A stretch of DNA of 64,000 nucleotides, taken from Gordionus sp. m RMFG-2023. Lineage: Eukaryota > Nematomorpha > Gordioida > Chordodea > Parachordodidae. The DNA is taken from NCBI RefSeq assembly GCF_954871325.1, contig NC_088775.1:90092805-90156804 (forward strand), written 5' to 3'. A program made the position numbers and the translations under genes. The notes under the pieces were generated by a model, which was not told the origin of the DNA, made no database searches, and saw nothing but the letters and a program-made list of their open reading frames with translations. Below are positions 1-12,384 of the stretch, piece after piece (position 1 is the stretch's first letter; each line of letters starts with the position of its first letter).

Positions 1-2040
1 AAAAAAATAACCCATTTGCTCATAAACTTTGAATTGAGATCACAGGCCAATTAATCAAAATTAAATAAATGCTTATATGAAAATAAGAATATACGAGTAT
101 TATTACCAAATTATATATGACAAAATAAGTACCTGGTCTTAATACTACTGCGTTGTCAAAAATTTACAATATAAAATATATATCAAAAAAAATTTTTGTT
201 TTACCTTTACAACCAAATCAATGCACACTTTCTATCCTGATCAGCTGACACCACTAAATAGATTATTTATCCAATGCAGACCTAAAATTAATCACTCTGA
301 AACCCTTTTTTAAAATAAATTATTGTTCTAATGCTAACCCAAAATTAATCACTCTGAAACTTTTTTTTATAATCAATTCTTTTATTAATAAATTAAAAAT
401 ATCACTTTCTCAAAAAAAAAACTAATAATTTTGTGAAAAAAAAAATATCATATCACATGTTTTTTTACAATCCAATAAACCTAATTTACATCGGTTGATT
501 GGCATTTCGCGTAATAAACATATATATATCCGTATATACAAATACGACACTATGGTTGATATTAATTTTGATAATAAACATTTTATTTTTTTGAATAAAC
601 CTTAATTTTCCCCTTTTTCTTTTGTATAACAAAGTATATTTTAAACATGATAAATATTATTAACATGATAGGTAGGTCCAGTTGGCCCAAAACTTTTGGA
701 TTTCAATGGTTTATAAGTTGGACTAATTTGTATCGTTTTCAGTTCGATTTGTCATCACCGTTTTTGAGATATTCTAAAATTAAAATGGGGGGCCAATTCA
801 CGACAGCACCCCAACTTCTGAATTTAAAAATAAAAAGTGTGTAAGTCGATAGATGATGATTTGTACCGTTTTCAGTTGGATTTGTACCCTCACCGTTTAC
901 CAGCTATTGACGGTTATAAATATGGCACCAAAAATAAAAAACACTCAAATACTTTTTTTTAAAAAATTTCTTAACCCTTTATTACACAGCCGGTTGAAAT
1001 TTGTCCCACCTAAAAAAGGACCTTTAATATATGGTGGGACATATTTAACCCGGCTTGATTTTTTTATTTTATTTAATACACAGATGGTATAAATTTATCC
1101 CATTTAAAAAATTATATTATTTATTGTTTATTTATATAATTTCGCGCGCAAAAAGTTTCGTATTTTATCGATCCCGCTTTTTTATTTTATTTTATGCAAA
1201 ATATTTTTTATAAAATTTTTAAATCAACTTTAGCAAAATTCTGGTACATTTGATAAATAAAAAATGATAAGAAACATTTATATATTCTATATATTTATCA
1301 TAAATATCAATATTTTTAAAAATTATCATTTATTTTTTTGGCAGTTACAAAAAATGTATCGGATCATTTTATGTCCCACTGTGCAATAATGCTTATTTTA
1401 CATTTATATTTTAAAAATATTATATTTTTATAAAATTTTTCAAAAATATTTTCTTGTCTGATATATGTACAACCGATTCGGATTCTTCTTTTGAGATATA
1501 CTCAAAGGAAGTCGAGGACAATTAAATTGAATTAAATTGGAGGGTAATAACAATACTCCCACCAAGTTTTATATCAGATTACGGCTTTGGTGATTATATA
1601 AGAGGTCTCTATTTCGATTAAAAATTATCTAAAATCTTCAATCCAAAATTCTTGACTTGGGTATATCATCATACTTGCAAAGCAATCCAATATCGACTCC
1701 TTAAAATTTCATAAAAATATGTCGCTGAAGATACAAAGAAAAAGGGATCGGGTCATGTTTATATATAAATTCTTGCTAGTGATTCGGAATCCCTTAGGAA
1801 AATATATTAGGACATCCTGGGAATGTTCTATTTGTAAAGTTTAACTATGTATTAACGCTAAAAGAAATTGATTTTTTTTTTCATAACAAAAAATAATGTA
1901 TATAATTTTTTTTTTCCGGTCATGGGTTACTTTATTTAAATATTTACTGATATGATATGATGTCAAAATGTATTAGTAAATAATTGATTTTTTTAAAATG
2001 TAAAATATAAAGGTGAAAAATTGTAGAAATAGAATTTACA
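1..2040. other. AT-rich non-coding stretch
   Basis: No exon or element with a recognisable protein was found. The short open frames at 647-844 and 853-1092 are low-complexity and resemble no family I know. Two related segments occur near 725-765 and 861-895; both carry a similar GTTTTCAGTT...CACCGTTT string and look like a small direct repeat. A hairpin at 988-1055 is listed separately. Confidence 0.6.
988..1055. repeat. Imperfect hairpin, about 23-bp arms
   Basis: The left arm (988-1010, starting AGCCGGTTGAAATTTG) is matched by the reverse complement at 1033-1055 (ending TTTAACCCGGCT), with a few mismatches and a 22-base loop. A related GTCCCAC string occurs again near 1372. It looks like the core of a small inverted-repeat element, but no outer ends or target duplication could be defined. 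Confidence 0.5.
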
Positions 2041-2044
2041 GGAA

Positions 2045-2800
2045 AGGATAGGGGATAAAAAAAGGTAGCTTGGAAAATGGAAGGTTATTCAATGGAAGAG
2101 ATGAAGCTTAGATAGTTAGAACGAATGATGGCGGTAGCAAGTCTTTGGCGTAAGAAATAGAATTCCTTAGCTGGTAGGTTTTTTCGCGGATCCGTTTGCC
2201 TAAATCTTTGAAAAAACGTTGAGCTTTGTTACCGAAGGTGGTGAGAATGGTGCAGGCGATGGGTATGAATAAGAAAGAAGGATCTAAGGAACTGTACTTT
2301 ATGGTTTTGCGGGATTCAGCGAGGGCGAGGGCATCGATATTATGGTTATAAGGTGCATTTGGGTCAATGCAGGTGAAGTCCCAAACCAGGAGCTGACCCC
2401 TTGACCAGGGGATCAAGGACAATCCATCAGGACGTTTTCCATCGGTTCTAAAAATTCCGGTTGGTTCTAGTCTAGATGGAATGCCTCCTGATTTGAGGGG
2501 CGTAAAATAATGTCATTGCATTTGGTGTGCCGTGAAAAGTGGCCAACAATGGAGGCAGTGCCTACCCTTGCTGTCAACGCTGGTTTCGCAATGTTTGCAT
2601 TGGTACGGAAAAACTTAGCAATTGAGCCGTAGTCCAATAGCAAATCTTAGCTCGTCAGCAGTGAGCAACAAATCGAGGTTGTTGGAGGGTATGGTTTCCA
2701 GAAACTCGTGACCAGATCCTTGGTTCAATTGGTGAAAAACTGTGAGATCATCGTCGTGAAGGCTCGATTTTTAGGTAAGCGACGGAGAAATATGTCCCTC
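2045..2800 (-). mobile_element. Retroelement C-terminal domain fragment (LINE-like)
   Basis: On the minus strand, the open frame at 2108-2422 and the frame just upstream encode a block of the type KRPDGLSLIPWSRG...LVWDFTCID followed by a conserved tail with FFKDLGKRI. From memory, this RPDG...WD-T block is common at the C-terminus of invertebrate retroelement polyproteins, where a Cys/His knuckle precedes a restriction-endonuclease-like fold. Assignment to a non-LTR (LINE) element is inference. Only the C-terminal portion is present and it is broken, so it is treated as a fossil. The stretch is clearly more GC-rich than its surroundings, which fits an inserted element. Confidence 0.6.
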
Positions 2801-3379
2801 CCCCAGTTATAAATTATTTTGTAATTATTGTATTTTATATTATAAAATTTCAATAAATATCAAAAAATAATATTTTAAACTATCTCAGTGATTATTTTAT
2901 TTAAGTTTTTATATGTGAGCAATAGAGGATTTTTTTTAATGTTGAAATGTAGCAATAAGGAGTTAACGTACAACGATAGAGAATTTTTTTCTCTTCCTAA
3001 TGATACCTCAAATTAAGCTTTATCTTCATTATTCATTTCAGAAAATTTATCAAGAAATTAAATAATAATAATTGGAAAAAAATCATAAATTTTTTATAGG
3101 CGGCATTATTTTTATCAACTTACATTTTTAAACTGTAATTACAAATTTTAATTTGTTTCTATTATCCTATTTCTCTTTTTAAAGTCCCAAAATCATCCAA
3201 ATATAATAAATTGTGCTTTGATGAATGTTTTAAAAATTTTCTTAATAATTTAATAGTTTAGGAAAAATAATAATAATATTTAAAAAAAGAATGCCATATA
3301 TGTTCTAGAAGAAACACTTATTCACGTTTAAGATTTCAAATTAAATTTGTTGTTTTTGAGGGTTAGGGACTCGTTTTTA

Positions 3380-4304
3380 TTTATTTCTTCCATTTTTGAT
3401 TTTATTATTATTATTATGAAAAAAAGATAAACTAAAATATACAAAATTAATGGAATCTTACACAATATGAAAAATTCTAAATCTAAAAAAAAGATAAAGA
3501 AAAAGTAAGATATATTTTTATTTTGAATTTAAATATAAGTTTATCCTTTGTAAAGATCAAAAAAAGTCTCTCCTACCCAATCCAGTGTTGATAAATCTAT
3601 CTCACTCAAACACGTAAGTTTTTTTATCTTTATAATACTTAATGTGGGATTCATTAGTCTAAAAGTAATAATTATAGTATAGCTGTTTGACGAATCAGCT
3701 GTTATTTTTCGCATTATTTGATCAAATCGCGTTTGCTATAGATGCAGCGTAACCCGTTCATGAATTTAAAAAAAATTCGTTTTGTTTTTATTTTCATGGA
3801 TGTGAGTGAGTTTAAAATTTTTTAGGTTAAAAATATTTTCACAATGCGACAAAATATGTAATTTTTCCTTTCAATTTTTTTTTTCTTACCTATTTTTTAG
3901 GTTTTTAGTTTGGAATGTTTTATATTATTAATATTGATTTTTTCCGTAATTCTTTTTATTTTAAGATATATTAACATCTTTACATCCTCTGTTAAAGTTA
4001 AATAAGTATAAGGTCAATACGCATAACCAAGGAAACTTGGAGATTAGTACTCAAAAAGTTATCGGGATTTTTGTATGAAATTTACTATCTCAATTTTTTC
4101 GCAACAAAACATGTCATGTATGAAATGTTCGAAAGTCTAAGTAGTATATAAATCAAAAGGCGTAAATTTAATTAACTATTTGTGACCACCCTATATTAAT
4201 CCAACCTATCTATGAGATGAACCTCTTTTATTTATATTCAGTGAAGAGAATGAAATAAATATTATCAATGCATTTATAAAAAAAATATTGTTTTTATTAA
4301 GGAA
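3380..4304 (+). repeat. Dispersed repeat unit upstream of BTB copy A
   Basis: This segment resembles 48170-49544 throughout, although gapped. Shared landmarks are the TTTATCCT(A/T)TGTAA block (3540 and 48298), the TTAACA(T/C)CTTTA...CTC(C)GTTAAAGTT block (3968 and 49005) and the GTGACCACCCT block (4182 and 49402). The first two also occur reversed at 62276-63100. The unit ends directly in the first exon of the BTB gene, so gene and upstream sequence were duplicated together in copies A and C. Confidence 0.75.
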
Positions 4305-5603
4305 ATGGAAAGTTTTAAAGATTTAACTAATCACGCGAAAATGTGTGGAAGTTTATATAACAGTTCCTATATGTCAGATGTTAGATTCGAGGTTATATTA
4401 AAGTTTATATTTCTTTCCTCCATATTGTTCGTTTAAGGTTGAAAAGAACATATTATACGCTCATAAACTTATTCTGTCATGTAAAAGTGAAATGTTTTAT
4501 ACTATGTTTTTTGGGAGTCTAGAGTTTAAAGATAATTGTGTACTCGTTGAGGATCTGACACACAAAGCTTTTGAGATTATCCTGAAGTTAATCTTTTATA
4601 TATATATGACTTCAATTATAGAATAAATATTTTACCCATCGTCCCAAGGAATATATATACGGGTGAAATTGATTTTAAAGATATGGATACAGATATACTT
4701 CTGGAAATTTTATATGGAGCAAAAAAGTATATGTTGAAAGACTTAATTTCAAAATGTGTTGAAGAAATGAATAAAGAAACAGATGATTCTGAAAGAGCTT
4801 TGAAATTATATTTAGCGTCATCAATTCATCCAGAAATAGATATCCAAAATTGTTTCGAGGTAAAGGTTGATTAGTTTATATTTGATGACTATTTTAATTT
4901 TTAGGGTCTTGTACTAGATGAAAGGCTTGTATTTGATTCAACTGAATTCCTAAACTCACCTATTGATATAATACAAAAATTTATCACATATTTAAATGAG
5001 GAAAAATGTACAGCAAAACAAATTATTTTTGAATTTCTCTTAAAGTGGGCAAAAAATGAATGCACTAAAAGTAAAAATCCTGTTAATTCAAACAATATAA
5101 TTGCTAAATTATCGGAGCACAAATTCGATCTTATCTCAGATTATATTTTATACTTCAATGGCTTAGATATTACACAATTAGTTAGGGAGCCTAAAATTTT
5201 CAGTGATTCTGAAATAAGCGACATTTTGATTAAAAGAATGTCTTTTTACGATGATTACAGTTCTATAAATGGTTATGAATGTTTTTACTCTGCTAAAAAA
5301 GAGTCAAATTTCGAATTCGAACAGCCCAGTCTTCAAATTTATATAATTGGAATCGAGTTCTTATCAATTAATTGTTTTGTTACTATAACAGCAAAATGTA
5401 ACATGACTACCATTTACAGATATAAAAAGAAAATCTCTAAGCTTAAAGAGTTTATACCCGAAATTGGCATTTATAAGCCATACGTTTATACTATCAAGTT
5501 AAATGATGATAATTCTTCGAAAATTGAAATGAAATGGGAGTCAAATGAAATAGTTACAACGGTTTCGAAGGAATGCAATATTTCTAAAATATTATATTTC
5601 TAA
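4305..5603 (+). CDS. BTB-BACK(-PHR-like) domain protein, copy A, four exons
   Basis: Likely a BTBD-type adaptor; proteins of this family bind cullin-3 E3 ligases, though the role of this copy is unknown. Exons 4305-4391, 4438-4586, 4649-4859 and 4905-5603 join into 381 codons without a stop. The introns (46, 62 and 45 bp; GT...AG; phases 0, 2, 0) each contain stops or break the frame if retained. BTB spans about residues 22-125: SDVRFEV, AHKLILSCKSEMFYTMF, then AFEIILKNIYTGEIDF and LYGAKKYMLKDLISKCVEEM. BACK spans about 135-245, with FEFLLKWAKNEC at 191-202. The C-terminal 115 residues (NFEFEQPSLQIYIIGIEFL...) resemble a divergent PHR domain. The length is somewhat short for BTBD2/3/6. Start: the only ATG in frame before SDVRF with a match in copies B and C. 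The duplicated unit at 3380-4304 lies directly upstream. Confidence 0.85.
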
Positions 5604-8300
5604 AATTAGTTATTTTAAACTATTAATATTATACTGGTGCGTGAAAATTTTTGATATTATTTGATTTTTATTTTCATAATGTGGTATCTTATTTTGAAAT
5701 TTATTATTATTAGAAGAAAAAATGGAAATGTATCTTTAAATTAGCAACTGTTTTAAATAATCTAAATTCAAATTTAATAATTTCAGGCCCAAACCAAGCC
5801 CATAAAATTTTTTTTAAAAACCCAGGCCTGGCCCAGGCTCGCTAGAAAAATAATATGGTCTTTAGTTACATATCTAATCCAGCTTCAAAAAAAAACTTAC
5901 AAGTTTTTATGAGATATTTATAGCAACAATGTCGGTCAGTACAGACTTCTTTGATGGTTCAATATGTAAACCATTATAATGGTTACGTTTTGGTTACTGT
6001 TCTTAAGAAAAGTTTTATAAAGGTTCGGTTCTGCTAATTATAAAGGTTCATTACGGTTAGAAATTTTTTTTAATTGAAGCAACACCATCTTATAATTTAT
6101 TTTTATTTATATATAAAAAAAATATATAAGATTCAAATTAACTCATTTTTAAATATATTATTTGAATGTATAAGTAATATATTTTAATATAAATGGATTT
6201 ATTTTTGTTCGTTGTGACGATAACACAAGTTTTAGCCCTGAAAAGGCCCTTTCTACAGAAACTTGTGTTGCAGGAACCGCCAGTACTTTAAGAGCAAGTT
6301 TATATAATCCTAGATATTTCTAAAATATAAAAACTGAACAGGTTTAACCCTTTTTCATAAGGTTCTTTTTACTCCTTCAAAAAATAATTATATCGGTTCT
6401 ACGGTTCAGATATCTATAACGGTTTATAATATAACGGTACGTTACGGTTCACTTTGGGTCCCTGATTATAATAGATGATTTTTTGCACTAAAGATTTAAG
6501 CATTGTCTAGTATACGAAAAAAACTAATATGGAGTAATCGCGACACCACACTTGAACATAGAAAGTCGTCAAATCTTCAACTCTTAAGGAAAACAATAAT
6601 GTTCTGGTAAAAGTAAACATTTATTTATATTTTTTTTAATGCACTTTTTAAATGAAAGAAAAAATTTGTAAGATGTTATAATAAATAAGAAGTTTCTAAG
6701 AGAAGGGTTTATCTCAATCAAATTTTATATGTGAGAGGCATGGGGTGGAGGGGAGTTTATCCGAAAACCCTACGCCATATATCCAGCTCTATCAAATAAA
6801 ATTTGTCCGACTGATTGGACTTCATCATGGTAAGATACGATATATTATCTATACAAATATTATTTTAAAAAATTAGGTTTGATACATAAATTTAGCGGAT
6901 GTATATTTTATTTGTTATTTTATGAAAGAATACGGAGAATATTGTAAATGCTCGAGGAAAATAATTTTGATTCTCACTTTCTGGAAAATAAGAGACAAAT
7001 TAAAGTTTCATAAGAGAAAAAAAAGGATCATGAGCAGCTTTTATCCGAAGAATACATGTTTACGGACTTAAGTCTGATTGTAATTGACAACTTAGAAAAG
7101 GACCTTAATGATTAACTCGATTGTCTGAAATTATTGGCAAACCTTGGTTAGTAGATAAATTAAGATTTAATTTGTAAAGATTATGTAAATTTTGTTTTTA
7201 AAATATTTCTGGGGGATTTATTTTTTGTTCAGGATAATTATGTCTGGATATTTCTACCATGAAATCTAACCTAACCTAATTATACATGTCATAATAACTA
7301 GGCATAGAATTAATTCATGGTATAAATTTCAAAAATCTGATTTGACCGAAAACGTATACAGCATGTATAGGATACCAAAATTTTGAATATCACACAATTT
7401 AAAACTACCCTTCTTGGGTATTATATTAATTTTTCAATGGGAAAATTCTTAAATTAATTTAAAAATACGTCTAAATTATCTGAAATTTAATGTGGGTTGC
7501 GTATACTCTGTTTTTTACACATAAGTTAAATACATTTCCAATCAAGTCAGATCTTTTATAAATAATTCAAAAATGAAGACCTTCTCTATATGCCACATAT
7601 ATTCCTTATCCCGTTACTATGACATAGGATGTTTTTGAAAAAATTATATTTTTACAAATAATATGAAAAAAATATAAGACGAACAAAACAAATAAATAAA
7701 ATACAACAAAAACGTATTTTATTAAATAATTTGTTTTTTTTATATTGTTTGATTTGTTTTAAAACTTGCCATTATATAAAGATACTGTTCCAAGATATTT
7801 TGATTATAACATCTATGTACATATTTTTTAAAACAAAATCTAATTCGTAAAATAAGAAGGTAAATTTTTTTAAATTTTATTTATAATCCTCATTTTAAAG
7901 ATTCGTCTAATTTGAAAACCGTTTTCTAAATTTAAATCTTAATCAATAGATGATTTTAGTATTTAAAAAATTTTTAACTTTTTTTGTTAGAAATTCTTAT
8001 AGTTATCTCATTCTTAAACATGATTTGAGGCTTGTGATATAGCCATAAAAATTTGATTGAATATATTAATTTTGAAACCCTAAATATAAAAAATGTTAAT
8101 TCATTTTATATAGCTCCTAACCCGAATCGAGCAAAATTTTTATTATATCGGACATTGCCCAGAACGAAATTTGTAATCGATAAATTTTCAAATTTGAAAA
8201 ACGCATTTTAACAGAAGTTATATAAAATAAAAATTATTGATTGTTTTCTCCTTGATCGAAATATTAATCAGAAATATTTTTTAGTCATTACATTACTTTT
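5604..8300. other. AT-rich intergenic stretch with transposon scraps
   Basis: No host exon was recognised. Near 5790-5850 there is a short GC-rich GGCCTGGCCCAGGC string that looks like an isolated element end. A hAT-like scrap at 5930-6470 is listed separately. The remainder is AT-rich with stops in all frames. Confidence 0.55.
5930..6470 (+). mobile_element. Probable non-autonomous hAT-like remnant
   Basis: The segment is rich in GGTTACGG/GGTTCGG-type reiterations near both edges (5980-6060 and 6390-6455) and ends in TTTGGGTCCCTG, a typical hAT outer terminus (CAGGGACCCAAA on the other strand). A short coding-like stretch near 6213-6320 reads DDNTSFSPEKALSTETC. The left terminus could not be fixed and no target duplication was found. 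Confidence 0.35.
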
Positions 8301-8309
8301 AGTCAGAAA

Positions 8310-8441
8310 TATAGCATGCCTTTGTTCTATCTATGAGAAAAATCTTCAGGCTTTCCTAATATATTTCTGAATCAAAATATTTAGTTAACCGTTTTTAAAA
8401 AATACGCTCATATCGATCCGTTTAACAAAACTACCCGGCCT
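8310..8441. repeat. Right end of a hAT-like MITE (ends GTTTAACAAAACTAC)
   Basis: The block CTTTGTTC...ATGAG(G/A)AAAATCTTCAGG is shared with 58715-58800 in the same orientation. The terminus here, GTTTAACAAAACTAC, is the reverse complement of the left terminus at 58634. Each locus therefore keeps a different end of the same element. Confidence 0.45.
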
Positions 8442-8589
8442 CTATATTTTTTAAAATCATGCAATTTACCGCATCTATCACTTTGATCTTAAAATAAGTA
8501 ATCTTCGAATAACAGTACGCTTATAATCGCCAAATTTTAAAAACTATCTATCAATACACCCAACCCCCTTCCCCAAGTCTCTCCGCTAC

Positions 8590-9770
8590 TTAAATTTTAA
8601 ATTGTCACCTACTATTTTATTATTACTAGATCAAGTGAAGATACCATGACTAGAATCAACAAAATTATCCCTAATCTACTCGACAACCTGCCCCCACCAC
8701 AGCAAATGTCTAGAAAACTAGAAGCGCAATTCACGAGATTAACAGAACAGATAGACGCCCTTAAAAGTCGGCTAGAAGTGATCACCGCTGACATACTCAC
8801 AGAAGCCCCTCATATCGATCCACTTAAACAAGATCTATTTCCCTTGCACCCACATACTCCAGATCAAGACTCCATCTCTCAAATACTACCCAAGCAGGCT
8901 CCCAACCAAGACTTCGATCTCTCCAAGAAAAGTGGAACATGTTTGTTCACTAGGAAGGAACTGGCAAATTTGAACATTAGTTTCGAAGACGATAAACATA
9001 AGTTGATAAAAATTGCTAAACATTTTGTAAATGCCATCACGGTAGGAGAGACTAAAGAGAGTACCAGGCTTTCCGCCCGAGATAGAGACGATATCAAATT
9101 TATCAAATCACTAGTGTGGCTTCTTAAACCCACAATGGCATTAGCCATGCTCAAGTCTATCGCCCTGAGGGCTGAAATGTTTGCAACGGTAACGATATGG
9201 GGCTGGAATGCAGCTGTTATCAACGACAGACATAAAAAAGAGGAATTCCTTGGCTCTAATATTATTAGACTCCCATTCACTCATCCCTTTTTAGACCCCT
9301 CTACCCTTACTAGACCATATGGGATCTTCTCTTCCTACAATATAACATTTGTAGACGGGCCCGACATATAGGTATCACTGAAAATATCGAAAATGAATTC
9401 TCCTTCAAGGAAGCAAAACGAGTTCTAGGCTAACCTAAGGTCGCCATTGACCATATCAATCAAAAGGAACTATTAGCGATCGCGTCAGCTGTAAATTCGA
9501 GCAACCGGCACGGACCCATTCCCATCATTGTCACTGATAGTCAAGCAGCTTTCCACATTGTGAAAAAAGGATGTTCAAGATCACCCTCTGTCACTCATTA
9601 TTGGTAAGCTAAGCCGAAAAATAGGGGTCATACCTAAGACAGCTGATAGCGCGAGTGGCTTCTGAAGATAACCCCGCTGACTGGCCTAGCAGAAAATGGC
9701 TGCGATCTTGCCTCGATCACCTCTTCTTCCTTAATGATATGCGTTTTTGATTAAATTCTTTAAACAAAAA
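8590..9770 (+). mobile_element. Retroelement fossil (gag-like ORF plus RNase H-like remnant)
   Basis: A 241-codon open frame at 8646-9371 encodes a hydrophilic, proline-rich N-terminus with a predicted helical segment, then a globular part (around WLLKPTMALAMLKSIALRAEM) that could be capsid-like or ORF1-like. Downstream, 9450-9750 carries an RNase H-like strand-helix block (IPIIVTDSQAAFHIVKKG) and an ASEDNPADWPSR-type motif, both common in reverse-transcribing elements with tethered RNase H (LTR kin or DIRS-like). The reverse transcriptase itself was not seen. The copy is broken and incomplete, and its terminal repeats were not identified. Composition is more GC-rich than the flanks. The family assignment is tentative. 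Confidence 0.6.
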
Positions 9771-11200
9771 TGGCGATTTAAATGTATTTTTTCCATATTT
9801 TTATTGTCCATGTAAGTTATATTGGCTGAATTTTACTATAAAAGATTATATCTGATTTTTTTTTTAAAATACCTTAAATATTTTAAAAATATATTTAAAT
9901 AGTGGGTTTTATTATTGATTATATTTACCTTACATGAATACAAATTTAAAAAATTTTATAATATATTTTTCAAATATTTTTATAATTTGAATTTAAAAAA
10001 ATAATAAGAATAAAAATATGTCCATAATTATTTCAATTCGTCTTTTATATTTAGTATCAATATGATTTATTAGCTTGTTCACCTTGAGCGGATGGGAGAG
10101 GCACTCAGCTTAATTTTAAAGAAAGAAGTTATATGAAATCTATTTCTTCTATCGATTAGACACTTACTGTATTAAGATATTTTCAAAACAAGTTGTCACA
10201 TTTAAGTTTGATCATTTTATATAAAATAATTTATCTTTTTTAATTTGATTAAAATTATGGAATAATAATTATTTAGAATTTATTAAATATATTATCTCTA
10301 ATTAAATTCCATATGTTTATCATTTTAATTATATTTGTTTTGGTATTTTAAAATAACGTTTAAGTCAGGAAAAATCCCGCAAAGACCTATAAGAATAAAG
10401 CAGGTGTTCTGTTCTGTCATTGATTGAGTTAAACATAATTCCTTTTTTTTAAGTGAAGAATAATATACAGAGTTTTAATATTTATTTATATTCGTATGAT
10501 GATAATAAAACTTTTTCTCCCAATTTTAGATTTTGTTTTTGAAATTTATTAATTTTTATAGGGAAATAATCTTAATTTTTTATTTATGATTTTAATGAAT
10601 GGTTTTCTTTTATCATTTTAATAGAATTCAGTTGGTGGCTTAATTAGCATAATCAAATCACGGACATAAATTTCCTGCACATAAAAACCGGACAAAAATG
10701 ACAATTTTCAAAAAACATTTTCTAAATTACTCCTTTTATATTTAAACAAATATATAGAATTGTGTAATTTTTGCTTAAATTCATTTTGTCATTTGGTATT
10801 TTTTTTCCCTCAGTGTCTTTTTGTCAGTGAGTTTTGAAAATATTTCAGCTGATTTCAAAGGCTCTTTCTTTGGACATATTTTATTTTCAATTATAATTGG
10901 CAATTTGTATCACTCCTTTTTATTTTATGGGATGATCAATTTTATTTAATAAAAATTTACAAAATAATTGCAAAAAAATATATTGATAATAATATCATTA
11001 ATTTCTAGAGAAAATTTAAAAATACTAATTTTCTTTTCTGTTGAACATTGAGCATTTGATGACTAGATTTACTAATTAGTTTATAAATCTAAATTATTAT
11101 TTCTGTTTTCCCAGGTTGTTTAGACCATCATTCTTTCTACTTCCTATTTACTCAATCTCCAACTTATATAATATTATACGTACTAAACAACCCTATTAGG
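9771..11200. other. AT-rich intergenic stretch
   Basis: Nothing coding was recognised. Near 10660-10700 there is a CGGACATAAATTTCC / ACATAAAAACCGG pair that may be a decayed element end, but no partner was found. Confidence 0.5.
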
Positions 11201-11204
11201 AAAT

Positions 11205-11800
11205 ATCAGAGTCAAAAACAGCTGGAGCGCCCCTCCTTTTTAAAAATGAGGAGCGGGAGCGGGAATAACTCCTTTTAAGGCTGGAGCGGAAGAGCGCCGC
11301 TCCACCGCTTCTTTAAATTTAATATATAAATTATATTATTTTTTAAATATTAATAATATTTGTTAATTAAAATTTAATGAAAATAAAATTTTATTTTATT
11401 TAAATTTATTCATTATTAAATGTTGAGCCGAGTTTTATTATGATTTTTCATCTAATCATTTTAAACAAAACATCAGTTTTTCCTTTTTATATTGAAAATT
11501 TTTTGAAAAATCTTGTAAGTCATATTAATATTTATTTTATAGATATATAATAAAAAATAGTTTTAGATATTATGGATTTAGAGATCATAGAAGAAGAAAC
11601 CGAATTTCCATTTCCACCATATAAAAAATATTTCAAGCTTATAGATGATACAGATAAAGTCAGGCGAAATGCCTATTATGTATTAACAACAAAAGGATAT
11701 CTTTCTCTAAAATCTCAAGCTTTTAATTTAAAAAAACATTTAATAGTAAAATCAATATTTGTTTATTTTGTAATAATTTTTTTAAAATGGTTTTAATTAT
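11205..11800 (+). mobile_element. hAT 5' end with degenerate BED zinc finger
   Basis: A GC-rich, self-complementary end (11215-11315, reiterating GGAGCGGGAGCG and CGCCGCTCC) is followed by an open frame at 11572-11796. That frame reads PPYKKYFKL...YLSLKSQAFNLKKHL, a pattern I recognise from the N-terminal BED zinc finger of hAT transposases (...FNLKKH). The expected cysteines appear to be lost. No catalytic domain follows, and the next 600 bases are AT-rich and non-coding. This is therefore a truncated or internally deleted hAT element; its right end was not found. Confidence 0.5.
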
Positions 11801-12384
11801 TTTTGGGCAATTCATTAAATTAGTTGAGCTTGGGTTGTCAGATATGATGCTTTTTTATATTTTAATCTTTATTTTAATTTTCTCATTAACTTGTTCAACC
11901 TCCTTTTTATACATTTTTTTTCTAAATTTAAAGTATTTTTTTAAATTGAATTGTAACATCCAAATTAAAAATATACATTTTATTATGGTAAAATTTTTAT
12001 TTTATTTAATCTTAATTTGATTTTTTCTTATTTTATTTTGATCAATAAACTTGGAAAATAATTATTTATTTTTATTTTATATTAATAAAATAAGTAAAAC
12101 AAAATAATAAAAAAATTTACAAAAATAAAAAAAAATAAAGTACCTAAAAAGATATTTATACTGCTCATTAAATATTTGTCAATTTCTTATTTAAAAAATC
12201 TACCTTAATAATTTGATGTTTTAGATTATCAGTTAAAAATAAAGTTGATTTTTACAAAATAAATTTTAATTTAAATTTTGTTTGAGAGTACATGTTAATC
12301 AATATTCAAAAATTGAAAATCATATCAATAGTTATAATAAAAAAGATATTAGATATGAAATTTTTAATAAATCTTGATATTATT

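Noticed and set aside
8612-9280. Minus-strand open frames opposite the retroelement frame
   Set aside because: Shadows of the plus-strand frame, without family resemblance.
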